This document shows, piece after piece, positions 34,761-46,583 of a stretch of DNA of 64,000 nt (the stretch's first letter is position 1; each line of letters opens with the position of its first letter). The notes beneath the pieces are model-generated. The model was not told the DNA's origin. It searched no databases and was given only the letters and a program-made list of their open reading frames with translations. The stretch is from Balanoglossus misakiensis. Taxonomy: Eukaryota > Hemichordata. The stretch lies in NCBI GenBank assembly GCA_040954595.2, contig CM082589.2:7750001-7814000 (forward strand), in the 5' to 3' direction. Position numbers and translations under genes: made by a program.

Positions 34761-35924
34761 GAACGTAGTTTAGATGAGACATTCTTTTATACATAAAGTC
34801 CACTATCTGTAACATTTGGCAACTCTTTCTCAGTATTAACCATGATTTCTTGTGTGCATAAACAGTGTTGTTATTGTTATAATTTGTATTCAAGTCCAGA
34901 ATTGGATACATTTGCCAATAATAACAATGTTCTGTGCCAAAAGTTATAGGTGGTGGCCCTTTAATCATGAACTTTTGAAGAACAGTATAACACCAAACCC
35001 AATATGATTTACTTAGAATGCTTTATTTATATAGTGATGAACTGTAAATGTTTGTCATGTTCACCTGAAATTTCAATACAAAATTTTAGTTAGCCAGATT
35101 AGTTGGTTAATTTAAAAGTTAGGTTTTCAGGAGGCATTACTTTCAAATACAATTTTTTGTAAACTTGGCGAATTGGTTACCTACGCTTTCCCAGAGGATT
35201 TTTTCCCCTTATTCTGTAAAAAAAGGGTTTTTATCCCTGGGTTTTGGTGCGGGGTAAATTTTCAGTTATTCCAATAAAGTACATGAACTGCTACTCATGT
35301 AAAATTGACCTGTTTTGTGTTTGTGTGTATTTGGATGTGGAAGTTTGAATGCAGGCTGGGTGGAATGGGAATGGAGACTACACAGAGAGTTTGGTGTTTG
35401 TATGCGTATAGAGCTAGTGGATTTTGTGCATCAGTCAACAGTATAAACTTGAAAACCGTAGCATCTATCATGCAGCCATCTTGATAAGAACATCAGTAAT
35501 GGTGAAAAAAGTCAGGGTGGTTACAGGACCCATGTGTTTCCTGATAAATCTAAAGTAACAACAGACTTCTCTCTGGTCACTTTCCTGGTGCCTTCCGGAT
35601 ACAAAAATTGGGAAACGGGTGGCCTTAGGCAGCACAAATGGAGAGAAATATTGTCAGAAGTTTGAAAGAAAACAAATGTAATTTGAAGACTATAAGAACT
35701 GGTCAGTTTAAGACATCCACCGATTTGTTATGGACTGGACAGGTGTCAAAAAGTCATTTCCCCCCCCCCCCCCCCCAAAAAAAAAGCAAAGGTCCCTTGG
35801 GAATTTCACAAACATATTGGCTTATAGCCAGACTTGGTTAATTACTGTAGAAATAGATTGCTGGCTAACAAAAAATGCAAGTCAACTTTGTATGAACCTA
35901 GGACAGGTGCCTAGTTCAACAAAA

Positions 35925-36078
35925 ACTGTAACCTATGGAAAATTAGCTATAGTTACCATGGCAAATTGATATCTAGCGAATCACATATATTCAGTGGGTC
36001 GCACATGCGAAAAAAAAGCGCCACCATATTTTACTTTAGAATGCTCAAATACACCATATGGGCGTATACCTCCCACAT
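35925..36078. repeat. MITE-B, truncated copy
   Basis: AAAATTAGCTATAGTTACCA, then TTCAGTGGGTCGCACATGCG and TTAGAATGCTCAAATACACC in the order of the complete copy at 14766. The left terminal repeat is lost and the right one is damaged. Confidence 0.85.
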
Positions 36079-36412
36079 AAGAAAATCTTGTAAAATACAG
36101 TTCTCAAAGTTGCATTTTAATTAACTCAAAAGTAAATTAACTCAATGTTGGGGAGGACAAATTTACTTTTGCCACTAAAAGTCAGCATCGGTGGGGTGGG
36201 GTGGCAAGTACTTTGCCCTTGTACACTAGACAAACCAGCCAATAAATGAAATAAGAAAATTTTGTAAAAGAAAGGGCTCGAAACTGCAATTTTGTGGACT
36301 CAAAAGCAAAAGTGGGTGGGGAGAGGGGGGGGGCAAAAGTATGTGACCCCCCTTAAACGTTTAAAAAAAAAGATGACCCACTCCCCTCTTTTGGATTTCA
36401 AAATTTAAGTGA

Positions 36413-36438
36413 ACCCCCCCCCCCCCCCCCCCCCCCCC
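36413..36438. repeat. Poly-C tract
   Basis: An almost pure run of about 25 C. Shorter C runs lie at 35760-35776 and 37117-37128. Such runs are error-prone in assemblies. Confidence 0.9.
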
Positions 36439-36453
36439 GCAAACTGAGGGTAC

Positions 36454-36632
36454 CAGCCTAGTCTGGTTCCCTGCCCCCATCCCACCGCTGGCTGCGCTAA
36501 CCCTTTCCCTTTAGCGTAGCGCAGCCAGCGGTGGGATTGGGGCAGGGAACCAGACTAGGTACCAGCCTAGTATGGTCCCAACGCTGGCTGCGCTATGGTA
36601 AAGCGCAGCCAGCGGTGGGAATGGGACAGGCG
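36454..36632. repeat. Two neighbouring hairpin repeats running into the hydrolase exon
   Basis: The first hairpin pairs CTAGTCTGGTTCCCTGCCCC...GCTGGCTGCGCT with AGCGCAGCCAGC...GGGGCAGGGAACCAGACTAG; the arms are about 40 nt. A second, shorter copy follows (ACGCTGGCTGCGCT / AGCGCAGCCAGCGGTGGGAA). It stops 46 nt before the ATG used for the hydrolase model, and the open frame of that exon runs back through it. Confidence 0.9.
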
Positions 36633-36677
36633 TCCGGGTTGTGTAAGGTCAAAGTTGATGACCCAACAGAAAAACAA

Positions 36678-39600
36678 ATGGACGTCTGCTGCAGGATTTG
36701 GAATCATGAATGCTGTAACTTATTTTACCGATTTCCTGAAGATTTACACCTGGTTGTAACGGAGTTAATCATAAAGTGAGTACAGCTGCGTTACCATAGC
36801 TTGGTAATCTTCTATTCAGATTCTTTTGCCTTTAATAAGCTTTCCCTGTAAAGTTTATACACAGGTGTCCTGACTTGAGAGGTGTCCATCATCGTGCCCT
36901 CTAACAAATAAGCATCATTTCAAAATGCTTTGATTTCTAGATATTTCTCTGAGTCAGCCCCATGCCTTTGCATGTATTGTGCATAATTTCCTAAGTCTCC
37001 TATGAGTTTGTTGAGTCAGTGGTGCGTACATATGGGCTTTAAAATAGGACTCACTGGTGACTGTTGTCCATAATGACAGGTTTCACTGTATTGCAAAAAT
37101 CGCCAAAGGTGAACCCCCCCCCCCCCCCTCCTTTCTTATAAGCAAAAGTGATTCTGCATCTGATTAGAAATTACAGTATACAAATTTTAATTCTCTCTCA
37201 CCACATTAGGTTAAACCATGATCTGCAGACCCGGGTGGTGATTTCCCATCATTGTCCAAAAGGACACAAACATTTTTATCACAGGATGAGGCTGACCTTC
37301 CAACATATCAAATGGTGCCTTCTTATGCAATGTGCTGCCATAGCAACAGCAGAGTATGAAAAACTTGTAAGTTACAAGACAATGCAATTGTTCTTCTTAA
37401 CCAGATAAGTGACAGTAAAGTCTCCTCTGTTTTAGCATGTTTCAATGAATTTGTTTGATATGAGGAGCTGTTCCTGTTGTTTGACTACAAACAGCAAAAA
37501 GAAAAGAAAATGACTTGATTTGACTATTTTGCTGATGAGTGTCTAAACTGATGTGTGTATGCTGTCAAAAAAGGCCAAATAGTTAAAATCTTTAAATTGA
37601 AGCAAAATTTAGTTTTCTACTTCATTAGGAAAAGAGTTAATGTATGAGTTTTATGGCCAATTTAATTATCATAGTCATACATGGCTGTTATGAGCAGGAT
37701 AAAAATGTTGAGAGTTCATCGAATTATATTTTCAATGATGAATCAGATTATTTTGCATTTTCTGTTTAATTTGCTCAAAAGTTATGTTCTTTGTTTATTC
37801 TGTTTAAAATTTGCTGCAATACGATACCGGTAAGGTCTGGGCTGAAAAATAACTGGTCATCTTCCTTTGTCCTCAGCTTTTGGCCGATGTAACAACCAAC
37901 AAACTAACCAGGGAGCATGATGGGACTTTTGGCATGTGGTCATACCATGGGTAAGTCTTGGCAGCTTGATCGGACAAAGCAATTCACTGCATGGTGGGAC
38001 ACCTTGGATATGTTGCATTATACTTGTAGATAGACTTCGTGTGACAATTCATTGACCACTTCGCGGATAGGGTATCTGCAATGCATGATGGTATAATTTG
38101 CGTTCATCATAGCCTAGTACATGGCTAATGCACACGCTCAGAACGCAAACTGTCCCACAACCCCCTGCGTTATTCTATCCGTGAAGTGGTCCAGTCTTTA
38201 TACATGCACATTGCTCATGAATTCTTATGGCTTGGCGGATGCATGTACTAGGCCCAGTTGGGAAATTCTGCTATATGATCCGGGGACCCAGTGACATTTC
38301 TGCTATGTACTGGTGTGACCTTTATACATGCATATTACACATGAATTTCCCCATGAACTACAGTAAGCATATTTTGTACCTAAACTGAAATTTCAGACTT
38401 TAATTTACAGAACTGCCAAGGAGAGCCATGCCAGCCAAACTGAGTTCATTTACAATGCCGATCTACTGGCCGAAGATGATCACCACCATCACAGCATTGC
38501 TTCGACAGTGTACCCAAATATGGGCGTAACATCTGATATGGATCCGGTTTACCAAGTAAGTAGGCTAGCCAATCATTGCAAGCATAATTCTCCCTACTTT
38601 AAATATGGTTTTGCTACCTAGGTGAGTGATGACATTCTCATATGGTCGACACAATTTCAAGATGGCCGACTTTGGCTGTGTTTAAGAAATGGAATGCTGA
38701 TTACTACAAAATGACCATGTTAAAAAAACAAATACTGAGCAAATATTTATGTTTCAAAAAGTAGAACAAGAAACCAGACTTGATACACAAACAATAATAC
38801 TAAGAAAATAGCCAAAAGTTGAGAGTTACTGGGTGTTACAGGCTCATGGTATTGAACTTCTTGTATTTTTGTGAAATATATCCAGTTAAATACATTTCAG
38901 GCCCATATTTTTGACATGTCCATTTCTTTAGAAAAAAAGTCAACTTCAAGTTCAGTGTGACCGACCTTCAATACTGTGGCATTTCTAAGAAGCTGATATG
39001 AGGATTTTCTTGATTTCTAAGGAATACCTAATTTTGCAATGCAAAGTGACCAAGATTGATGGTGTCATCCTAGAATGGGTAAGTGATCTGAAACTGAATG
39101 TCTACTCAACATGGAGAGAATGATGAAAAACATATTGGCTCTAAATGAGAGCTGTTTTTTTTCTTTGCCACGATAATTCTGATGAGTTTTCTAATTTCAC
39201 GTTTTCTCAAATGAATCTAAGAGACTATAACCCAATTGAATAAATGACATTTCTCCATGTGTGACGTTGAGATACTCGTCTGCCAAAAGGCTTTGTCTGT
39301 ATTCCATTCCCACAAAAAATATCAGAAGTGGAAAATCAAAAAGGGGCATTGTCTTCAAATTCAGAAAGTTACAGCCGAAATTATGAAAGGTCGCCGATTC
39401 AATATGTGATCTAGACGTCCTGTGTGCACTGAACACACGATGTGTTTATCTAACACAAACAACAGAACCTCTCATAAAAGAGATGCGGTATCATTAGACT
39501 AATTACAGATGGTAGTCTGGAAACACGCTCCCCCTCAGAGAGAGTTGTTTACTTGGGTACGATGTCAAAGTTTAATCTCAAAGTGTATACGCTTTATGTT

Positions 39601-42600
39601 GAGAGTGTACCCAAGTAAACAACTCTCTCTGAGGGGGAGCGTGTTTCCAGACTACCATCTGTAATTAGTCTAATGATACCGCATCTCTTTTATGAGAGGT
39701 TCTGTTGTTTGTGTTAGATAAACACATCGTGTGTTCAGTGCACACAGGACGTCTAGATCACATATTGAATCGGCGACCTTTCATAATTTCGGCTGTACAG
39801 TTACAGTTACTCTGACTAGATTGTAAATTTAATACTGTTTTGTCTTCAGGGTTACAAGGGCCATCCAACTGACCAGGCTTTGCAGAGTTTATTACCGCTT
39901 GTGAAGAAACATTTTCCCTTCAAGATTGGAGTTAACTGGTATGCGAGGTTTTGGCACTTTATTTATGAGAGACAGATAGTGTAAGCAAAAAGAAAAAGAA
40001 TATTTTTCAAAGACTTATAGTTTAATCTTTTTTTCTCAGGTGTGATCATTGGTTAGAGGTGGCAATGAAAAATCATTCAAGTGCAGAGGTGAGTACGAAA
40101 AATGTCTCCATCTGGAGTTCAAAATTGTTGTCTTCAAAGTGTAAAATGCGATGGTAGAGGGCTCTCATCTCTTGATGCATCCAGTTTGCCCAATGATAAT
40201 TGATTACAACTTTAAAGGTACATATTTCTTGACATGGGCACTTCTGTAGAAATTAACAATATATCTTTTGTCTTTGCACAAACTGTTTATTTGGAAACTA
40301 GAGGTTGTCAGTGCATTTTAGATTAAGTAGTTTAAATGAGTGTGTGTGTGCGTGCGTGTGTGTGTATGTGTGCGTGCGTGTATGTGTGTGTGTATATAGA
40401 TGGGTGTCAATTAGTGCAGTACATGTATGTCATATTTTTCTCCTGTGTTATTTTGTCTTTCTGGAACATCTTTAGAAACATCTCTTGCAGTTTTAAAAAA
40501 AAAAACAAACATTTCTATGCATTTTTACCGCAATACATTTCTCAGTTTGTTGCAGCATTCCATGAAAGTGCTCAGTATTTGTTTGATGGATTGTTTAGCC
40601 TTGGTCCCGATCTCACTGTGTATTCAGGATCATCTCCAGTTGTGTTCCTCTTTGGTGGTGGTGTGACATCACAACAGTTCAAAGGTCAGACATTTCTGTG
40701 AGGAGATTGAGAAAGATCAGTATTATCTGTCAAAGTCTTGTGGGGAGAGACTCATCACAGTGTTTTTGCTAAGGTTGGAGAACGTTGGTAAATGATGTTG
40801 GAACCCTGGTAATATTTCTCTTACTAATCAATATGACTGCAATGATATACCATAGACCACTTCGCGGATAGGGTATCTGCAATGCATAATGGTATAATTT
40901 GCATTCAACATAGCATCTACTACATGGCCAACGCACACGCTCAGAACGCAAACTGTCCCACAAACCCCTGTGTTATTCTATCCGCGAAGTGGTCCATAGT
41001 GAACCTAGGTGAAATGGCTGGGGAACCTTGGTAACATTTATCTGGGTACCACCCTTGACAAAAAACACTGCATCAATGAAAAAATCTCTATATCTTCACA
41101 TACCTTTCAAATAGTATTATAAATAGGTATTTATAAAATGACAATGAATTGGATTTGCAAATGCTAAATGTTACAAATTTACAATACTGGCACTGTGCAA
41201 ATTTTTGTAAAGATGCATTAATAATAATAATGTACAACATCCTTAAAATAAATTTCATTGGTTAAGAGAAACTAAGTTTATTTTAGTATACTAGATTCAC
41301 ATATAAAGGCCGCCGCACACGAGAGAAATCAGCTGAGCAAAACGCCATTCAAGGAATTTTGCTCAGCAAGTTTCTCTCGTGTGCGGTGGTCTTGAGTAAT
41401 TTTCCTCGCGAGGAAAAAAATATCAAACATGTTGAATATCGTGATCCGCGGCACAAAAGTAAAAAGATCAGGAAAAATCGGCCGCACACGGGAGGAAAAT
41501 TGCTGAGCAAAATTCCTCGAATGACTTTTTGCTCAGCTAATTTCTCTCGTGTGCGGCAGCCTTAAGGTTTAACAATATTTTTTTCAGAACATGGTCGAGT
41601 AACATTGGCATCTATTCTTATCGAAGATAGAGGGCGTGTGTGCCCAAACAGATTGCTTGTAAAATAAAACCTGTCTAAACCGAACCCTGTGTAATCTGGA
41701 AACCTGTCCATACCAAATACATTTTCCTGTCCCTTTGATATAAACCACATGTTAAACGAACCTATAAACTAGACACCTCTGCAAACTGAACAATTTCTTC
41801 AGTCCCTTTGGTGTTCGGTTTAGACAGGTTGTACTGTATCAAATTTTTTGCCCTCTCACATTCAGCCATGTATAATTTGTCAAAACAGAAAATGAACAGG
41901 GATAACTATACCACCTCATTCATTTCCATTTCTCTGCAGACGTTCTTTCCAAACCATTTAATTTTCCCGGTCGAATGACATCACCTGTGTGGCTAGGCAG
42001 CTATCTGAACTTTGTGTCAGGTGACTTGTGGTCCGAGTGGATGGATCTGATCAATGGAACGTTTGGTTGGGTGCCCTCTAGAGTCAGACCAGTGCCAGGT
42101 GATATGAAGCAATGGGATTATTATGGTACTCTTCAAGATGCCGTTACATATCAGGTGATATAAAAAATACCTCTTGTTATGTGTCTGTCCACATGTCTAT
42201 ACATATGTCTTTGTGCCTCTGATCATTTCAAAATGTCTGCACCAATTTTCATACTGTGAATAGCTAGACTCTCTCACAGCCCCTATCGCTGTCCATGCAG
42301 GCTTATGGTTTGATTGCATGTGTGCCAGACGAGAGGTTCGCTACACAACGCAATATGGGGCTTCTTCTTTGCTGAACAGTTGAAGGTGCATCAGAGAAGA
42401 GCCTTGTAGCAAACCGTGGGCTGTGAGAGAGTCTATGTTAATAGCACACTATGTATTTTGTCACAATCCATGGAGGGATCATGATTTTAAGGGACAGTCT
42501 CTGGCTGATAGCTACCTAGTAGGGGACCGAAACTGTCACCCAGGTTTTTGGACCACCGTCTTTTCAATGCATCAGATTGGCCTGGAAGATTCAATGATGT

Positions 42601-45600
42601 CTATATGACTCATTTGCAGCAAGAACCATACATGAAGCCACTGCACAGCCTGTTGATGATGAACTAAAAAAAGAACACCATCAGTATTCTATCCAGAAAT
42701 ATTCAAAATAACTAATAAAAAAAACAATATAAGGCAGTGCAGCTGCACTACATGTTACTTTTACAATTTTTACCCAAGCTATATTTTTTATCAACAAAGA
42801 TAATGCAGAAACACTGTCAAACACTGATATTTGCATAAAACATTAATTTTCTTGTTTCATCAAATGCAGGCCAATGTTTCCAAGTTTGGTGACGACTGCA
42901 TGCAGAGAGAGAAATGTGTGTTATGGAGTGGCTCTGTATCTCCAGGGTTTGACAACAGGGGTTGTGCTGGATGGGGTAAAACTCTGAAATATTTACCCAG
43001 GAAAGATTTGAAACGCCATGTCAAGTGAGTACCGGTATATATTTTGTGTTTAGTTTAGGATTTCAACTATTGCTTATGGTCGTTTGGTTCTGGGTGTTTG
43101 CTTTCTTCAATCATGGTTTTCCTTATTGAAGGCACAGTACCTAAGTACTGTAAAACGGGTTATCTTCGCGAGCAATAAATTTTCGCGAAATACGCAAGAG
43201 CCAAATAAAAAACGCGATATAAAAAGAGGCAACTGTTACGCTACCAATGTTCACATTCTCGTATTCACTAACTGCATTGATATCTCCGAAAACATTTTTA
43301 CGGGACTTTTATTTTCACGTTTTATTTTGTTCTCGTGAAGTTCGTGAAAATTTATTGTTTACAGTATATTTGCAGTGTAATTAAAGAGATATTTAACTGT
43401 TTTATTTACAATATTTTTGTTCTTTGTATCAAATGCATTTTCCTTTTTCTACTCCAAACAGCATGCTAATATACCCAGTACTCAGCTTGTCAACATAGCC
43501 TGTATGTGTGTGTGTGTATAACGGACATTGTTAATTATTGACAAATGAATTCTAGTCTGGACTTGAATTCACATTTTGCACAATAACAATGCTGATAACA
43601 CACATAAATGTTGTGTGGCTAATCTGGATACTGGGCATGTCATCGTGCCCCAGGGATTTGAACAAGAAACTGTTGTAGATACCCAAAACAAGAATACTGA
43701 AAACATAGCAAAAAAGGTACATCTAATAGAGCTTTAATGGAACAGAAATGTCTCCATACAGGTCCTTGTATGATGCACAGTGGAAGTATGTCAGTCAAAC
43801 GAAAACAAATATGGTCGTTATAGCAACACTCAATGACTTCCCAGGTAAGAGTTTTGCATCCTTAAATCAATCGCCTAGAATTTTTACTTGCTGAACACCG
43901 ATTTCAAGCTTTGGTCTTCGATCTAGTTACATTTATTTATTTATTCCATTCTAATTCCTATTCAGAAGCCACGACTATCCTTGGTGTGAATGGAAGTGAT
44001 GAAATCCTGGAGAGTACAGAGCTCTGGGCATCTCAGTGGAAAGGTCTGCCTAGCAACCCCAAAGGCTTGAAGCTTCCAGAATTGTGGTATAGAAGCATGA
44101 AAACAGCACAATTTTACAACAAAACCAGGAACATAAATGGTAACTTTTACAGTCGGTAAAATGACTGAATTTTGATATAAGGTTTTGATCATTTTAATGT
44201 TCCCTGGTAATTGCTTTAATAGAATTCTAGTGAAGTCTTGGTAGTAAATTTGGAAATCTATCATCTGTGTACATGTACTACAAAAATCGTAATGGAAATG
44301 TTAAGCACCTACATGTATGCTAACAATAGAAAATTCCAAAGACTTCATATATAACAGATTTGTGTTGATTTTCACCAGTTTCAGAGATACTTCAATTACT
44401 GGACAATGTGTCATTGCTGATTAGCCATGGGAATTACAGTCTGGCTGAAAATCTGCTGAATGGTGTTATTAGGTAGGTTGAGGTATACGGTCACCTCCAA
44501 TTTACATACGCCCATATATGTCAGAAATGGCATACGTGAGCGTTCTAAAGAACATATGTGGCGCTCTTTTTTTTCGCGTGTGCCACCCACTGAAAATCTG
44601 TGATTGGCTAGATCTCCATTTGCTATGGTAACTGTAGCTATATTTGCATAGGTGACTATATACCTTTAATTGGAGTGAACAGACCATACTCTGAAAACTT
44701 TAAAAACCACTTCAACAATTTTGCAAGTAAAACTATAATTATTCAGGTTTTCTCAGAAGTGATTAGCAAGAATGCAATTTTCTGGCCTTTCTTCCTGTGA
44801 AAAGTTAAGTCCTCACAACAATGAATACTTTTTCTTGCCATCAGTCCACAAGATTTATTTTTCACATACAGTTTTAGATATACCGACAAGCTGTAAATGA
44901 GAAACTGTTGTAAGCAAAGAAAACTCATAGCAGCTTCCTCTAAAATCTTACAGATCAAAGATGGACGCCATCAAACAGAAGTTACATGTAACCAACATTA
45001 CTGTGGAGGTCCCCAGTGTCGATATGTACCCAGTTTGGGGGTCAGAGGTCAATAATACTTACTTCATCAACAGTACTGGTGGCCTCTACCTACAAATGAA
45101 TGAATCACTGGCTGCCAAGTTACACAAAGAAAACTTCAAAGTAAGCAAAACATTGTGATGCATACAAGAGTCTTTGAAAGTCAAATTTCTGTTTATCCAA
45201 TGTCCTAATATAGTTCAGCATATAGTTCCATGATTATTTGACATATGCTATATACGTGTATTACAACTTAATAACATGTTAAATTTTAAAATTCGAGAAA
45301 AACAATGAATTAAAATTTCCACAGAATATGTAGCTTTTTAAAAACTTATTTTGAAGAATACTATTTTTTTTCTCTCTCTCTGTAGGGTATTTTGCTGTTT
45401 CAATATCAGTTGCTCAAGTCATCCAATCTATCCTCATTGAAAGTTTATTCTTCAAGTCAAAGAACTCGGCAAGGAGCAGCGTTCAGCATTCTTCCAAAGT
45501 TTCAGGAATGGATCGCAGATTCCGAAGAGTTTTCAACGAAAGTGGGTGATTATGCGGAGGTTTGCAGTATCGTTGTCAAACACACAGGTCAGTGAGAGTT

Positions 45601-46378
45601 TGATGTGATTCTCGATTAGGGAGAAAAAATACAAGTGGGTGTTGAAATGTTTGAATCAATCTCATTGATAATGCTTTTACAACAGGTCGTACAAAGGTTT
45701 ATTTTCATTCCTACTCATGTTTCAGGATTTATAAAATGTGTGTTCATCAACGGATTGTTATGAATATTCAGATCTAGTGATCTTGATCTTGCCTGCAAGC
45801 TTGTGTGCCATGTTGCCACAGAAAATGTAGAAACGCTTCAACGATGCGTCCAATCAGGAGTCTATATGACCCTTTTACCTTAAAGGTATACGGTCACCTA
45901 TGGAAAATTAGCTATAGTTCCCATGGCAAATTGAGATCTAGCCAATTACAGATTTTCAGTGGGTGGCACACGCAAAAAAAAAAGAGCACCGCCATATTTT
46001 CTTTAGAACGCTCAAATACGCCATTTCAGCCATAAATGGGCGTATCTAAATTGGAGGTGACTGTATACCTTTAAACCTTTATATCATTCTCAATGTACAA
46101 GTTGCATCACAAAAAAGTCAATTTAAGCAAATTTATTATTTTTGACATTTGAACAAGTAACTTAAACATTGTTCTTGGAATTAAATAGTGCATTTTTGTG
46201 TCGATATCTGCTTTCAGGAAGTTGGCACAGTGCCAGAGTGGAGCTATATAAGGACAACCAGTCCTGGGATCACACCAGTTATCATGGAGCTGACCTCTCT
46301 TTCAAAACATCTGAAAAGGACACAACATTTTTGGTTTCAAATGTGTCGTTATCGTTCCAAATCTACTCTCCCGAATGA
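36678..46378 (+). CDS. GH71/GH99-like glycoside hydrolase, 16 exons
   Basis: Probably cleaves alpha-linked glycans. Exons: 36678-36775, 37210-37366, 37877-37950, 38411-38555, 39022-39078, 39850-39938, 40040-40088, 40546-40684, 41940-42154, 42870-43024, 43762-43844, 43966-44139, 44379-44472, 44954-45140, 45386-45587 and 46218-46378; all phases agree, 692 residues. The family call rests on YPNMG with a following SDMDPV (144-154), IDGVILEWG (170-178) on a core barrel strand, VFLFGG, and TLNDFPEAT (415-423), which matches the N-[ED]-W-x-E-G-T catalytic block of GH99 and GH71-type enzymes with Asp418 and Glu421 kept. ELWYRS and FYNKTR match the end of that domain. Residues ~460-692 form an extra C-terminal region, partly beta-rich, with several N-x-S/T sites. 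No signal peptide is visible; exon 1 is open upstream, so the true N-terminus is probably missing. Substrate unknown. Confidence 0.8.
38054..38192. repeat. MITE-C (hydrolase intron 3)
   Basis: Ends GACCACTTCGCGGATAG and CTATCCGTGAAGTGGTC. The centre shares GGTATCTGCAATGCAT, GCACACGCTCAGAACGCAAA and CTGTCCCACAA with the copy at 40855-40994. Confidence 0.93.
39370..39797. repeat. Palindrome with two identical 191-nt arms (hydrolase intron 5)
   Basis: Arms 39370-39560 and 39607-39797 are exact reverse complements as far as I can read, separated by a 46-nt spacer. The arm starts TACAGCCGAAATTATGAAAG and ends TTGTTTACTTGGGTAC. It lies 53 nt before exon 6. The RNA would form a very long perfect stem. 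It may be a recent foldback element or an assembly or template-switch artefact. Confidence 0.97.
40330..40400. repeat. GT-rich microsatellite (hydrolase intron 7)
   Basis: GTGTGTGTGCGTGCGTGTG repeats over about 65 bp. Confidence 0.9.
40855..40994. repeat. MITE-C (hydrolase intron 8)
   Basis: A second copy of the 38054 element, about 93 percent alike over 140 bp, in the same orientation. It sits 170 nt after exon 8. Confidence 0.95.
41305..41573. repeat. MITE-F, palindromic element of four related arms (hydrolase intron 8)
   Basis: The outer ends AAGGCCGCCGCACACGAGAG and CTCGTGTGCGGCAGCCTT are inverted copies. Two inner arms repeat the same words (TTTCTCTCGTGTGCGGTGGT and TCGGCCGCACACGGGAGGAA), so the element can fold as two side-by-side hairpins or one large one. 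GCTGAGCAAAA / TTTTGCTCAGC occurs in both halves. Confidence 0.9.
41666..41838. repeat. MITE-H (hydrolase intron 8)
   Basis: Inverted ends AAAACCTGTCTAAACCGAA and TTCGGTTTAGACAGGTTGTA. The words resemble MITE-G (ACCTGTC, GACAGGTT), so the two may be related. Confidence 0.75.
42265..42435. repeat. MITE-D (hydrolase intron 9)
   Basis: A second copy of the 20198 element, same orientation, with ends TAGACTCTCTCACAGCC and GGCTGTGAGAGAGTCTA. It starts 111 nt after the exon 9 donor. Confidence 0.93.
43146..43368. repeat. MITE-E (hydrolase intron 10)
   Basis: Starts TACTGTAAAACGGG and ends AAATTTATTGTTTACAGTA, with TTTTCGCGAAATACGC, ATTGATATCTCCGAAAACAT and TTTTACGGGACTTTTATTTT inside. Confidence 0.88.
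44482..44669. repeat. MITE-B (hydrolase intron 13)
   Basis: A complete copy, inverted relative to 14766, with GGTATACGGTCACC and GGTGACTATATACC ends. The left end is 9 nt after the exon 13 donor. Confidence 0.92.
45881..46074. repeat. MITE-B (hydrolase intron 15)
   Basis: A complete copy in the same orientation as 14766, TTAAAGGTATACGGTCACC to GGTGACTGTATACCTTTAA. TTAA stands at both ends. Confidence 0.95.
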
Positions 46379-46400
46379 AAGTCTTTTAAAAGGAATACAT

Positions 46401-46583
46401 TAAAGGTATACAGTCACCACCAATTTACATACGCCTATATATGGCTGAAATGGCGTATTTGAGCGTTCTAAGGAACATATGGTGGCGCTCTTTTTTTCGC
46501 GTGTGCCACCCACTGAAAATCTGTGATTGGCTAGATCTCATTTTGCCATGGTGACTATAGATAATTTTCAATGGGTGACCGTA
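46401..46583. repeat. MITE-B just after the hydrolase stop codon
   Basis: A third copy within 2.1 kb, inverted relative to the one at 45881, starting TTAAAGGTATACAGTCACC 22 nt after the stop. It therefore sits in the 3' UTR. The right end (GGGTGACCGTAAATA) is decayed. Confidence 0.93.

Larger units (their letters stand above)
24597..36677. other. 12-kb region without a conventional gene; repeat-rich
   Basis: It contains GAT and CCTG simple tracts, four tandem arrays, a piggyBac-type relic and a MITE-B fragment, listed separately. Several segments have good acceptors (TTTGTTGCAG at about 27496, TTTTTGCAG at 27913, 28293 and 28684, TTTACAG at about 30410) and some have donors, so a spliced non-coding RNA starting at 22.2 kb may run through. 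The segment at 30411-30597 stays open after its acceptor (GYMLELNSKAGALDVKRF) but resembles no family I know. Upstream exons of the hydrolase may also hide at the right end. Confidence 0.45.
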
